This document shows positions 15,781 to 23,892 of a DNA stretch of 64,000 nt, piece after piece. The position numbers and the translations under genes were made by a program. Every line of letters begins with the position of its first letter. Position 1 is the first letter of the stretch. Under the pieces are notes generated by a model. That model was not told the DNA's origin. It did not search any database and saw only the letters and a list, made by a program, of their open reading frames with translations. The stretch comes from Bacteroidota bacterium (GTDB lineage Bacteria > Bacteroidota > Bacteroidia > Bacteroidales > JAGONC01). The stretch spans positions 309,772 to 373,771 of the forward strand of contig JAKLFC010000002.1 in the NCBI GenBank assembly GCA_022711405.1. Direction: 5' to 3'.

Positions 15781-16501
15781 CAAGGTTAAAGGATAAAATT
15801 AGGTTCAGCCCTTCCAACACGATATTTGGAATTGCAAAGATGTTATTTTTTAGTCTTTTCTCAAAATAATTCGCGTCACCGCCCGACAAAATTATCTTAA
15901 TATCAGGGTATTCCTGCCGGTACTGTTCGATGATCCCGTCGATTTCCGCCACGATGCCGTTGATGACACCAGAGAGGATGGATTCGCGGGTATTTTCGCC
16001 GGTAAGGCGGGGAGGGGGCGCCATTTCAATTAACGGAAGGCGGGCAGTAAAAGTATGCAGGGCCTTAAAGCGCATATGGATGCCGGGGGAGATGCTGCCG
16101 CCCAGGTATTCCTTTGCGGCGTTGATGAAGTCGTAGGTGATGCAGGTTCCGGCGGAGATGGCCAGGATATCCTGGCGGGGGAATCGTTCCTGGGCTGCCA
16201 CCACGGCGGCCAGGCGGTCCTTGCCGAGGGTCATGGGTGTCTCGTACCGGTTGGTGATGGGGACGGGGATCGTTTCGGAGAGTTCGATAAAGGGGAAAGT
16301 GCTGGTGAGCCAGTCAATGAGGTCCCGTGGGCAGTCGCCCGATGAGGCCAGGATGGCGGCGCGGATCAGGTGGTGTTCCGGGAGGTGGTGTTGAAGGATC
16401 GGGGCGTTGAGTTCCCTGAAAGGTTTGAAATAGACCATGTTGTGCCGCTCGTACAGGGCGATCTTCTTCAGTGTATTTCCGTAATCGATGACAAGGTTCA
16501 T
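15734..16501 (-). CDS. coaX: type III pantothenate kinase
   Basis: A 255-residue kinase of the ASKHA fold that phosphorylates pantothenate, the first step of coenzyme A synthesis. The phosphate-binding loop is LVIDYGNT (3-10). The pantothenate and phosphate-2 regions appear as TLGKDRLAAVVAA and ILAISAGTCITYDFI, followed by LGGSISPG and the adenosine loop ILSGGDANYF. All are in the expected order, and length matches the family. It heads a minus-strand run of five genes ending with lptC. Confidence 0.93.
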   Translation of the reverse strand: MNLVIDYGNTLKKIALYERHNMVYFKPFRELNAPILQHHLPEHHLIRAAILASSGDCPRDLIDWLTSTFPFIELSETIPVPITNRYETPMTLGKDRLAAVVAAQERFPRQDILAISAGTCITYDFINAAKEYLGGSISPGIHMRFKALHTFTARLPLIEMAPPPRLTGENTRESILSGVINGIVAEIDGIIEQYRQEYPDIKIILSGGDANYFEKRLKNNIFAIPNIVLEGLNLILSFNLGEKHSTRTAAAADPA

Positions 16502-16562
16502 AACGTAAAATCAGTAATTGGTTGACCAAAGAGCGAATATACGATTTTTCAGATACGCATTT

Positions 16563-16600
16563 TGATCTTTGCTCTTTGATTTTTGAAATTTGATTTTTTC
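16563..16600. repeat. TTTGATTTTTGAAATTTG-type repeat before tRNA-Phe
   Basis: The stretch TTTGCTCTTTGATTTTTGAA plus following TTTGATTTTTT resembles repeats at 30779-30815, 36475-36592 and 46838-46942. Here one of its TTTG words lies at the -33 position of the tRNA-Phe promoter. Confidence 0.55.
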
Positions 16601-16612
16601 ATCCTATCTTTG
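16582..16612 (+). promoter_or_regulatory. promoter of tRNA-Phe
   Basis: TTTG (16582-16585), a 19-base spacer, and TATCTTTG (16605-16612) fit the Bacteroidota -33/-7 pattern well. The tRNA begins 12 bases after the -7 box. Confidence 0.75.
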
Positions 16613-16624
16613 CGCCTCCAAAAT

Positions 16625-16697
16625 GGTACCATAGCTCAGCAGGTAGAGCAACGGACTGAAAATCCGTGAGTCCCTGGTTCGATTCCGGGTGGTACCA
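16625..16697 (+). tRNA. tRNA-Phe (anticodon GAA)
   Basis: A 73-base cloverleaf. The acceptor stem pairs GGTACCA with TGGTACC, the D arm has TAGCTCAGCAGGTAGAGCA, and the anticodon loop CTGAAAA holds anticodon GAA. The T arm has GGTTCGATTCC. Discriminator A; CCA is not encoded. Confidence 0.96.
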
Positions 16698-16700
16698 CTC

Positions 16701-16726
16701 AAAAAGCCCTGCGAGCAGGGCTTTTT
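16701..16726 (+). terminator. intrinsic terminator of tRNA-Phe
   Basis: AAAAAGCCCTGCGAGCAGGG followed by CTTTTT: an 11-base stem with A/T flanks three bases after the tRNA. Confidence 0.88.
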
Positions 16727-17177
16727 GATTTGGGGATTCAGTATTCAGTATTTTGGATTTCTCATTTAATTCAAAGATCAGAGATCAGCATTTCTTGTTC
16801 GGAAATCCGGACTTCAGGCATACTATTTCGTACCAAGTCCTGCCACCCGGAGTAGAAAACTCTATCCTTAACACATTCCCTGTGACCTCGTGGCAGTCTA
16901 TTGCAGACACGTATCCTATTCAGGATTATCCATCCCCTTAGCTCAGGGATCAGAATGTCCCGGGTATGTTGCAGGATAGCGGGAAGGGCAAATCGGTAAT
17001 TGGGTTAGCTGCTTTGTGTTGAGCTGCTATCATCAATTTGACCTGATTCTCCCATAACATTACATTCAATTAAGACAGGGAATTTGGAGGTCTAAAGAAT
17101 GGGGAGTACCTGATTATACCGATAATCCGCCTGCCCGGAAACGGGACAGAGCTCATAATCTAGGTAATCTTAATGAT
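16727..17177. other. non-coding stretch with a dispersed repeat copy
   Basis: Bases 16734-16808 are a copy of the two-part repeat also found at 33640-33716: GGATTCAGTATTCAGTATTT, then AGATCAGCATTTCTTGTTCG. The remaining 370 bases show no convincing gene, RNA or promoter. Confidence 0.6.
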
Positions 17178-18260
17178 TTACTTGCCAAGAAGATGAAGCA
17201 GCCGATCATTCAAATACAACTTTTCCTTGCCGATTTTTTCACTTTTCAGAAAACCGGCCTCCTCAAGCTCTCTTAAATAGTTACCCACCGTTTTCAGGTT
17301 TCCAAGTCCTGCGTTTACCAGCTGCTTCCGTTTGGTATAAGGTAGCTTGAATATCAGTTCAAGTAAATCCCCGGAATATATTTTAGGTAGATCTGTTTGT
17401 ATTTTATGACCCATTTCAGTCATGAGAGATTCAATGGAAATAATCTGCTCTCTCCCATGGTGTGCAGTTTTCTCAATCATATCCAGCATAAAAAGAATCC
17501 AGGCCTGCCAGTCATTCTTTTCTGTCACTGTTCTCAGATTAGTGTAGTATTCATTTTTATTCTCAATGATATATTTACTTAAGTACATGGTAGGATTATC
17601 CAGTAGGCCTGCCAGTTTAAGGTATAGCAGCAGGATAATTCTGCCGGCTCTTCCATTTCCATCAAAAAATGGGTGGATTGCTTCAAATTGATAATGAAGG
17701 ACTGCCATTTTTACCAGGGGATCGATTCCATCACCGGAGTTATGAATGAACTCTTCAAGGTTATAAAGCTTTTCCCTGATTACCTGCTCTCCTTCAGGAG
17801 GGGTATAGATGGTTTTTCCGGTTGCTGGGTTCCTGAGCGAAGTGCCTGGTACATTTCTGATTCCCGCAGTATTTTTTTTAATTACCTGAACGATTCGGAG
17901 AAACAGGTTTGTCGTAAGCAGCGGTGACTTGTCCAATTGATCCCATGCCATCCACAAGGCTTCTTTATAGTGCAGTACTTCTTTAACGACAGGGTTATCA
18001 ATAGTTTTTTCCGCAAGATATGATTTGAATAGTTCATCCTGTGTGGTAACTATATTTTCAATGGCGGAACTGGCCTGAGCTTCCTGCAGATTTATGGTAT
18101 CAATGAAAAGTGCAGGATTGGGAAGGTTTGTGATAGCACCTTTCAGTTCCGAAAGAGCCCTGCTGGCCAATATGGCTTTTTTTAATATGGCTTTGCTTTC
18201 CAGTTCAGAGTCCGGGGGGAGCAATGGCAAATCATTGTAGGGGATTTCTGGATGAAACAT
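17178..18260 (-). CDS. Fic-domain AMPylase with N-terminal inhibitory motif and C-terminal winged helix
   Basis: A 360-residue Fic protein. The catalytic loop HPFFDGNGRAGR (196-207) matches HPFx[D/E]GNGRxxR completely, so it should transfer AMP (or another nucleotide) to a target protein. An N-terminal inhibitory helix motif (S/T)xxxE(G/N) is seen as SSAIEN (64-69), making this a class II, self-inhibited Fic. A winged helix-turn-helix lies at about 290-355 (TKRKQLVNAGLGNLKTVGNY, LREL..GFL). The protein is therefore likely enzyme and DNA-binding regulator in one. No antitoxin gene is adjacent, consistent with intramolecular inhibition. Its promoter carries two identical 12-base direct repeats, a possible target of its own winged helix. 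Confidence 0.92.
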   Translation of the reverse strand: MFHPEIPYNDLPLLPPDSELESKAILKKAILASRALSELKGAITNLPNPALFIDTINLQEAQASSAIENIVTTQDELFKSYLAEKTIDNPVVKEVLHYKEALWMAWDQLDKSPLLTTNLFLRIVQVIKKNTAGIRNVPGTSLRNPATGKTIYTPPEGEQVIREKLYNLEEFIHNSGDGIDPLVKMAVLHYQFEAIHPFFDGNGRAGRIILLLYLKLAGLLDNPTMYLSKYIIENKNEYYTNLRTVTEKNDWQAWILFMLDMIEKTAHHGREQIISIESLMTEMGHKIQTDLPKIYSGDLLELIFKLPYTKRKQLVNAGLGNLKTVGNYLRELEEAGFLKSEKIGKEKLYLNDRLLHLLGK

Positions 18261-18315
18261 GACTATTCCGGGTTTTAAATGAATGTACTATTTACTTCTG
18301 AAAAACAAACAGGGG

Positions 18316-18367
18316 CAAATATATTCATTTTTTACCCTCGTTCAACCGTTAAGGGCATTTTTTACCC
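18316..18367 (-). promoter_or_regulatory. Fic promoter with two direct repeats (candidate operator)
   Basis: On the minus strand TTG (18343-18345), a 19-base spacer and TATATTTG (18316-18323) form a good Bacteroidota promoter; the Fic ATG is 55 bases downstream. Two identical copies of CATTTTTTACCC (plus-strand reading) lie at 18326-18337, between the -33 and -7 elements, and at 18356-18367, just upstream of -33. They are exactly 30 bases apart, about three helical turns, so both face the same side of the DNA. Confidence 0.65.
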
Positions 18368-18834
18368 TTGTCCCAATTTTTGAAAATGATGAATTCCAAT
18401 CCTTACGTTCAATAGAAAAGTATTCGGGCTTGCAGCCGTACATATAACGAATAATCGGTTATGGTTAAAAGGTTTGGCGATTGGGGTATGGCACCCTGCC
18501 GAGATGAAAAAAACAACTGCCAGGCATATTCTAATCTATCGGAATACCCGGAAAATAAACGGGGACAATACTCCTGAGTATCGGGGTGGATTGCTCCTGG
18601 ATGCAAAGACCTATGATATCGGATTGTAGGGGTATCAATCAAGATCTGGGATAAAGTATATGTCGTAATCGGTGATAGAGGTTCCTGGTGTTATGGAGCA
18701 TGTGAAACTGAATGCCAGTGATGTTGAATCTGTCGATATTTGAAAATAACCTATTGTATTTCAAAATATTATTTGCTTTTCGTCACAGAACCTTATATCT
18801 TTAGAGGATTAAATATCCCAAAAACCGTAAGATC
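18368..18834. other. non-coding stretch with dispersed repeat
   Basis: No gene is supported. Bases 18428-18482 are a copy of a repeat also found at 28968-29025 (shared core ACGAATAATCGG, then ATGGTTAAAA and GGTTTGGCGATTGG). A near -7 element (TATCTTTA) lies near 18797, shortly before the serine-hydrolase gene. Confidence 0.55.
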
Positions 18835-21375
18835 ATGAAGATATTTATTTTCCTGTTATGCTGTGCATCAATAGTTTCAATTGCTCAGGGACAAAAAGGC
18901 AATTTACTGGTTGATCATACTCTCTTTTTTACGGAAAGTCTTACCCAGCCAGTTTCAAATGTTAACATGAAGTCGCCAGGTGTCTTTTACGAATCAGAGC
19001 TTTGTATGAGCTCCATAAACACAGGGACCTTCTATGCATTTATGGACTGGCTAAAGGATAAAATTCATTACCCGGGAATGCAGGCTGGTATTTTGCACGA
19101 TGGTGAACTGGTCTGGAAAGGTAACTGGGGTCTGGCCAGTATCGAAGAAGGTAAGCCTGTCAACGATTCCACGGTATTCAGGTTGTTGTCGGTTTCTAAA
19201 ACATTCGTGGGCACAGCCATGATGAAACTAGTCGAAGACGGTCTCATCGATCTTAACGGAGATATCAATGATTATTTGCCTTTTGATGTGATCAATCCGT
19301 ATTATCCTCAATCAGTAGCTACGCCGAAAATGGTATTGAGCCACACTGCCTCATTAGCTGACTATTGCGCCGGTAGCGGGCCTGAATGTAATAAGGTAGA
19401 ATATTTTGGTGATCCTCAGGTTTCATTACACGACTACCTTGAAAGCCATTTTGTACCGGGAGGAATATGTTATGATGATATGAGTTATTATAATGAGCCC
19501 CCGGGCACCTATTGTTATTACTCAAACCCGGGTGCAGCGCTTGGAGGGTACATTGTAGAATCCGTTGCGGGAAAAGGGTTTAATGAATACTGCAACGACA
19601 GCATTTTCAGTCTGCTTGATATGCCGACCAGCAGGTGGTATTATTCCGAACTTGATTCGGATATCGTAGCAGATATGTACCTATGGAATGGTTCCAATTA
19701 TACTTATTACGGCGCCCGTTCTTATGCAGGTTATCCTCTGGGTGACCTGAAATCGAATGTAACGCAGTTGGCAAACTTCGTCAAAATGTACATTAACCAT
19801 GGCAACTATAATGGGATCACCCTGCTTGATTCGACTACTGTGGAAATGATGACCACCATAAACGATACTGTTTTACCTTGGAGCGCTCCGATCGGCCTGA
19901 TCTGGTGGTATGAGCCTTATGACAATTTATGGTATCATGACGGTGCTACGGGTTCGTGCATAGCATTCAACAAAGATAAAAAAACCGGATTTGTTTTTGC
20001 CGATAACAGTCGAATTTGGAGCGCAGGTCCTCATATCTATGCGTTGGTACATTTTCAAATGATTTTTTCTGAGTTGGTTGTATCAGTGGTTCATACAGAT
20101 GATACTGATCAAGATGACATCATTGAGGCTGGTGAAACTGTAGAGGTTGTAATAGGTGTTTTCAACAACCTGATGGAAGATGCTGAAGATGTAAGCCTTA
20201 CTTTGAGATGCAGCGATCCTGCATTCATGATCACCGATTCGGTGGCAACACTGGGTACTATTCCTGCAGGGCAAAGTGCCTTAAATCAAAGTCAGCCTTT
20301 CAAATTTCAGGCATCAGGAATTCAGAATCCACACACAGTCATGATGGACGTTGAAGTAACCTTTAATAATGATCAGACTATACTCATCCATTTCCCGCTT
20401 TTTGCAGGTCAGGCTGACTTGTTGTTGGTCAAAGATGAACGTGATGTGTTCAATTCGGAAAGGTTTTACCTGGATGTTCTCGACAGCCTCGGATATGCAA
20501 CCCAGTACTGGGATATTGATGTCAATGGAAATCCAGATACATCATTCCTGAAGAATTTTCCCGTGGTTATCTGGTATACAGGCTACGATGAGGACGTAAC
20601 AATAAGTGAGACCAATCAGAACGTATTGATTTCCTACCTGGATAATGGAGGCAGGCTTTTTCTGACCGGGCAAAACATCAGCGATGAGATCGGAAATAGC
20701 GTATTTATGAACGATTACTTGCACGCTGACCATGCCAGCAATGTTTCTTATTATATTATTACGGGTATGGCTGGAGATCCCCTGAGTGATGGATTGCAAT
20801 TCTTACTGAATGAAGGGGATGGTCTTGACAATCAGTATTCGCAGAGTGCTCTTAATCCACTGAATGGCGGTGAACCCTGTCTGAGGTACAACGGAATGAG
20901 TTCTTATCCTGCGGGAGTTCGATATGAAAATGACACCTATAAAACGGTCTTTCTGGGCTTCGGTTTTGAGGGGATACGGCAGCTATCCGATCGGTACACA
21001 CTTATGCAACGGATATTAGCATATTTCGATGTGCATACAGGAGCAGACGACAGTGAACTACCTGTTGCAGGGCTTTATAATTTACGACTCCTGCCTAATC
21101 CGGTAAAGGATTTTCTGACCGTATCCTATACCTTATCAGTGCCTCAGGATGTAACCATTACTCTTTATGATGTGATGGGCAAAGTGGTTCTTAATGAAGT
21201 CATTCAGTATAGGCAGCCCGGTAAGCAAAGCATGACCCTGAACCTGAACGGATATGAGGTAGGCTTGTATTTCTATTGCTTGACGGCAAACGGCGATCCC
21301 TGCTTACGCAGGGACAGGCAACGGTCCCTGCTTTCACAGGGACAGGCAACAGGCAAACTGATGATAGTAAGATAG
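18835..21375 (+). CDS. secreted serine hydrolase (class C beta-lactamase family) with T9SS tail
   Basis: An 846-residue protein with signal peptide (1-19). The hydrolase domain (about 60-400) has the nucleophile motif SVSK (SxxK) and YSN (YxN motif in YCYYSNPGAALGG), the layout of class C beta-lactamases and D-peptidases or esterases. A CARDB-like beta domain follows (about 410-525). After it comes a region like the GATase/ThuA fold (about 530-740: LLLVKDERDVFNSERFYLDV, GGRLFLTGQNI). The last 80 residues are a type A T9SS sorting domain (LLPNPVKDFL to GKLMIVR). Within that tail about 16 extra residues (near 820-835) are encoded by two DNA hairpins. The next gene starts 29 bases later and carries the same tail insertion. 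The substrate is unknown. Confidence 0.85.
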   Translation: MKIFIFLLCCASIVSIAQGQKGNLLVDHTLFFTESLTQPVSNVNMKSPGVFYESELCMSSINTGTFYAFMDWLKDKIHYPGMQAGILHDGELVWKGNWGLASIEEGKPVNDSTVFRLLSVSKTFVGTAMMKLVEDGLIDLNGDINDYLPFDVINPYYPQSVATPKMVLSHTASLADYCAGSGPECNKVEYFGDPQVSLHDYLESHFVPGGICYDDMSYYNEPPGTYCYYSNPGAALGGYIVESVAGKGFNEYCNDSIFSLLDMPTSRWYYSELDSDIVADMYLWNGSNYTYYGARSYAGYPLGDLKSNVTQLANFVKMYINHGNYNGITLLDSTTVEMMTTINDTVLPWSAPIGLIWWYEPYDNLWYHDGATGSCIAFNKDKKTGFVFADNSRIWSAGPHIYALVHFQMIFSELVVSVVHTDDTDQDDIIEAGETVEVVIGVFNNLMEDAEDVSLTLRCSDPAFMITDSVATLGTIPAGQSALNQSQPFKFQASGIQNPHTVMMDVEVTFNNDQTILIHFPLFAGQADLLLVKDERDVFNSERFYLDVLDSLGYATQYWDIDVNGNPDTSFLKNFPVVIWYTGYDEDVTISETNQNVLISYLDNGGRLFLTGQNISDEIGNSVFMNDYLHADHASNVSYYIITGMAGDPLSDGLQFLLNEGDGLDNQYSQSALNPLNGGEPCLRYNGMSSYPAGVRYENDTYKTVFLGFGFEGIRQLSDRYTLMQRILAYFDVHTGADDSELPVAGLYNLRLLPNPVKDFLTVSYTLSVPQDVTITLYDVMGKVVLNEVIQYRQPGKQSMTLNLNGYEVGLYFYCLTANGDPCLRRDRQRSLLSQGQATGKLMIVR
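21297..21343. repeat. paired hairpins inside the T9SS tail of the serine hydrolase
   Basis: Two stem-loops in tandem: TCCCTGC/GCAGGGA at 21297-21314 (TTAC loop) and GTCCCTG/CAGGGAC at 21324-21343 (six-base loop). The bases that follow each (ACAGGCAAC) are repeated. They are in frame. A similar pair sits at the same place in the next gene. Confidence 0.8.
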
Positions 21376-21404
21376 GATAACATTCTCTCAAAAAATAAAA
21401 AATC

Positions 21405-23720
21405 ATGAAAATCCTATTACTCCTTTCATTTACTTTTCTGATTTGCATTCAGATTAAAGTCTTGTCTCAGCCCTGCCTGCCTGATGGCATCCATTTTTAT
21501 ACACAGGTTGACATTGATAATTTTCAAACCAACTATCCCAGTTGTAATATAATTGAAGGATTTGTAAATATTCAGGGCAACGATATTTATAATCTGAATG
21601 GATTGAGTCATTTGAACTCAATCGGGGGAGATCTTTATATTTTTGGGAACCCTTCCCTGACCAGTTTGGCAGGATTGGAAGGTCTGACTGCTGTTGGGGG
21701 TACTCTTTTAGTAGGGGGTTTTGCATTGACCAGTTTGACCGGGCTTGGTTCATTGACATCCATAGGAGGAAATTTAACGATAATGTCCAATCATGTATTG
21801 CCTGATTTATCAGGATTGAACAGCCTCACGTATATTGGAGATTCCCTTACCATTCTTAATAACCCTGTTCTGACCAGTTTAACGGGGCTCGACAATCTTG
21901 ATGCGGGATCTATAAGCAATTTAACTATTATAGGTAACTGGAATTTATCCAGTTGTGATGTACAAAGCATTTGTGATTATTTAGCCAGCCCTAACGGTAT
22001 TGTGGATATACGGTTTAATGCAACCGGATGTAATAATCCACCTGAAGTAGCAAGTGCTTGCGGGATCACGCTTCCCTGCCTGCCTTTTGGTAACTATTAT
22101 TTCGTAACTCAGGCAGACATTGATAATTTTCAGGCGAATTATCCGGATTGTACGGAATTAGAAGGCGATGTTGAAATTGGCGGAAGCGATATCACGAACC
22201 TGGAGGGATTAAGTGTTTTGCACTCAATCAGTGGAGATCTTAGCCTTTCACCCAGCCTTGCCCTGACAAGTTTGACAGGGCTGGAAGGGTTGACCACCGT
22301 CGGGGGCAGCTTAAGGATACCATATCTTAATTCCCTGATTAGTTTGACAGGGCTGGAAAGTCTATTATCAGTCGGAGGTGACCTTTGTATTATTGGTAAC
22401 TATTTTCTGACTAGCTTGACCGGGCTGGAAGGATTGAATACAGTTGGCGGTAATCTGCAAATAGGAGATCATATTTCTTCTGATCAAAATAACTATTCAC
22501 TGAGCAGCCTCACGGGACTTAATAACCTGGTTTCCATCGGGGGTTATCTTGACATATCCAATAATCCTGCTCTGACCAGTATAATGGGATTGGAGAATCT
22601 GACTTCCATCGGGGGCGATCTTTGGATAATTCACAACAACTCTTTATCAATTTGCGAATCAGTGGGTATATGTGATCATTTTTCGAACCCTGGCGGAATG
22701 ATCAATATATATGATAATGATTCTGGTTGCAACAGCATAATTGAAGTAGCTGTTGCCTGTGGAGGGTCTGTACCCTGTCTGCCTTACGGAAATTATTATT
22801 TTGCCAGCCAGGCAGACGTTGATAATTTTCAGGCATATTATCCGGATTGTATGGAATTAGAGGGAGATGTTACCATTTGCGGAAACGATATTATGAACTT
22901 GAATGGACTGAATGCTTTTACTTCCTTCGGTGGAAGTCTTAAGATTTCTAACAATTATGCCCTGATCAATTTAACAGGACTGGAGAATTTGACCTCCGGG
23001 GGTTATCTTTCAATCTATGGAAATACAGCCCTGATCAATTTAACCGGATTGGAGGGTTTGAGTTCGGTCGAGAGCCTGAACATTGGGATACCAACCAAAA
23101 TGGGAGGGTCGGGAAATCCTTCTCTTACCAGCTTGACCGGGCTGGAAGGATTGACTACGATAGATGGGGGAACCCTTGTCATCATGTATAACCAACTTTT
23201 ATCCAGTCTGACTGGATTAGACAATGTTGAAGCAGGTTCTATTACTGATTTACGAATTTATAATAATGGCGCTCTATCTAACTGCGCAGTGCAAAGTATT
23301 TGTAATTATCTGGCAAGTCCTAACGGCACTGTTTTCATCTCTGGTAATGCATCAGGTTGTAATAGTCAGGAAGAAGTGGAAGTAGCTTGTGAGACAATAG
23401 GTTTAGACGAGATTATCTCTGAAATAGGATTAAATGTTTATCCCAATCCATCTTCCAATCATGTGATCCTTCATTTTACCCTGAATGAATCCTCTGGGAT
23501 TACGCTGGAAGTGCTAAATAATATGGGACAGGTCGTTGCTGTCATCGATAAATCATTTTCACAGGGAGAACAACAGGTTGTATGGAATGCAGAAAATATG
23601 CCGACAGGATTGTATTTCTTTCGTCTTACAGCAAACGGCGATCCCTGCTTTCTCAGGGACAAACAGCGGTCCCTGCTTTCTCAGGGACAGGCGACAGGCA
23701 AATGGATGGTGGTGAGATAG
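21405..23720 (+). CDS. secreted leucine-rich (receptor L-like) repeat protein with T9SS tail
   Basis: A 771-residue surface protein with signal peptide (about 1-21). It consists of three modules of 220-240 residues. Each opens with CLPxGxxxY..Q(A/V)D(I/V)DNFQ and is filled with repeats such as LTSLTGLEGLTxxGGxLxI. Each closes with a Cys-rich cap (QSICDYLASPNG, then SGCNxxxEVxxACG). This resembles receptor L-domain/leucine-rich folds used for binding. The C-terminus is a type A T9SS sorting domain (LNVYPNPSSNHVILHF to GKWMVVR) with about 16 extra residues encoded by two hairpins. Expected to be displayed on the outer surface. It probably shares a transcript with the serine hydrolase 29 bases upstream. 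Confidence 0.85.
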   Translation: MKILLLLSFTFLICIQIKVLSQPCLPDGIHFYTQVDIDNFQTNYPSCNIIEGFVNIQGNDIYNLNGLSHLNSIGGDLYIFGNPSLTSLAGLEGLTAVGGTLLVGGFALTSLTGLGSLTSIGGNLTIMSNHVLPDLSGLNSLTYIGDSLTILNNPVLTSLTGLDNLDAGSISNLTIIGNWNLSSCDVQSICDYLASPNGIVDIRFNATGCNNPPEVASACGITLPCLPFGNYYFVTQADIDNFQANYPDCTELEGDVEIGGSDITNLEGLSVLHSISGDLSLSPSLALTSLTGLEGLTTVGGSLRIPYLNSLISLTGLESLLSVGGDLCIIGNYFLTSLTGLEGLNTVGGNLQIGDHISSDQNNYSLSSLTGLNNLVSIGGYLDISNNPALTSIMGLENLTSIGGDLWIIHNNSLSICESVGICDHFSNPGGMINIYDNDSGCNSIIEVAVACGGSVPCLPYGNYYFASQADVDNFQAYYPDCMELEGDVTICGNDIMNLNGLNAFTSFGGSLKISNNYALINLTGLENLTSGGYLSIYGNTALINLTGLEGLSSVESLNIGIPTKMGGSGNPSLTSLTGLEGLTTIDGGTLVIMYNQLLSSLTGLDNVEAGSITDLRIYNNGALSNCAVQSICNYLASPNGTVFISGNASGCNSQEEVEVACETIGLDEIISEIGLNVYPNPSSNHVILHFTLNESSGITLEVLNNMGQVVAVIDKSFSQGEQQVVWNAENMPTGLYFFRLTANGDPCFLRDKQRSLLSQGQATGKWMVVR
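23642..23688. repeat. paired hairpins inside the T9SS tail of the repeat protein
   Basis: TCCCTG/CAGGGA at 23642-23659 and GTCCCTG/CAGGGAC at 23669-23688, both with loop CTTTCT. They lie at the same codon position of the sorting domain as the pair at 21297-21343 and keep the frame. Confidence 0.8.
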
Positions 23721-23892
23721 GTTCCCTCAAAAAGGTTTTTCTATCCTGTATCTGCCTCCACCTAAGATCGTGCGTATAAAAGTCAGAGGGTATGTAAAAG
23801 GGTACTTTTTCCAACCTGTAATCCTTAACGTATTAGTATTTGATTTTCGCTAATGATTTCATATCTTAGCAAGTTAGATGTATCTTAAAACC

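Noticed and set aside
16753..16941. 62-codon plus-strand frame after tRNA-Phe
   Set aside because: Its first part is the dispersed repeat, and no motif, signal peptide or promoter supports it.
18409..18642. 77-codon minus-strand frame upstream of the serine hydrolase
   Set aside because: Part of it (LTITDYSLYVRLQ) is repeat sequence also found at 28965-29030; the rest has no coding features.
21297..21343. Paired hairpins as integron attC sites or a terminator
   Set aside because: They lie inside an open frame with no T run and no integrase or cassette structure nearby.
21600..23300. Repeated DNA words suggesting a tandem-repeat array
   Set aside because: They are explained by the leucine-rich protein repeats in an uninterrupted frame.
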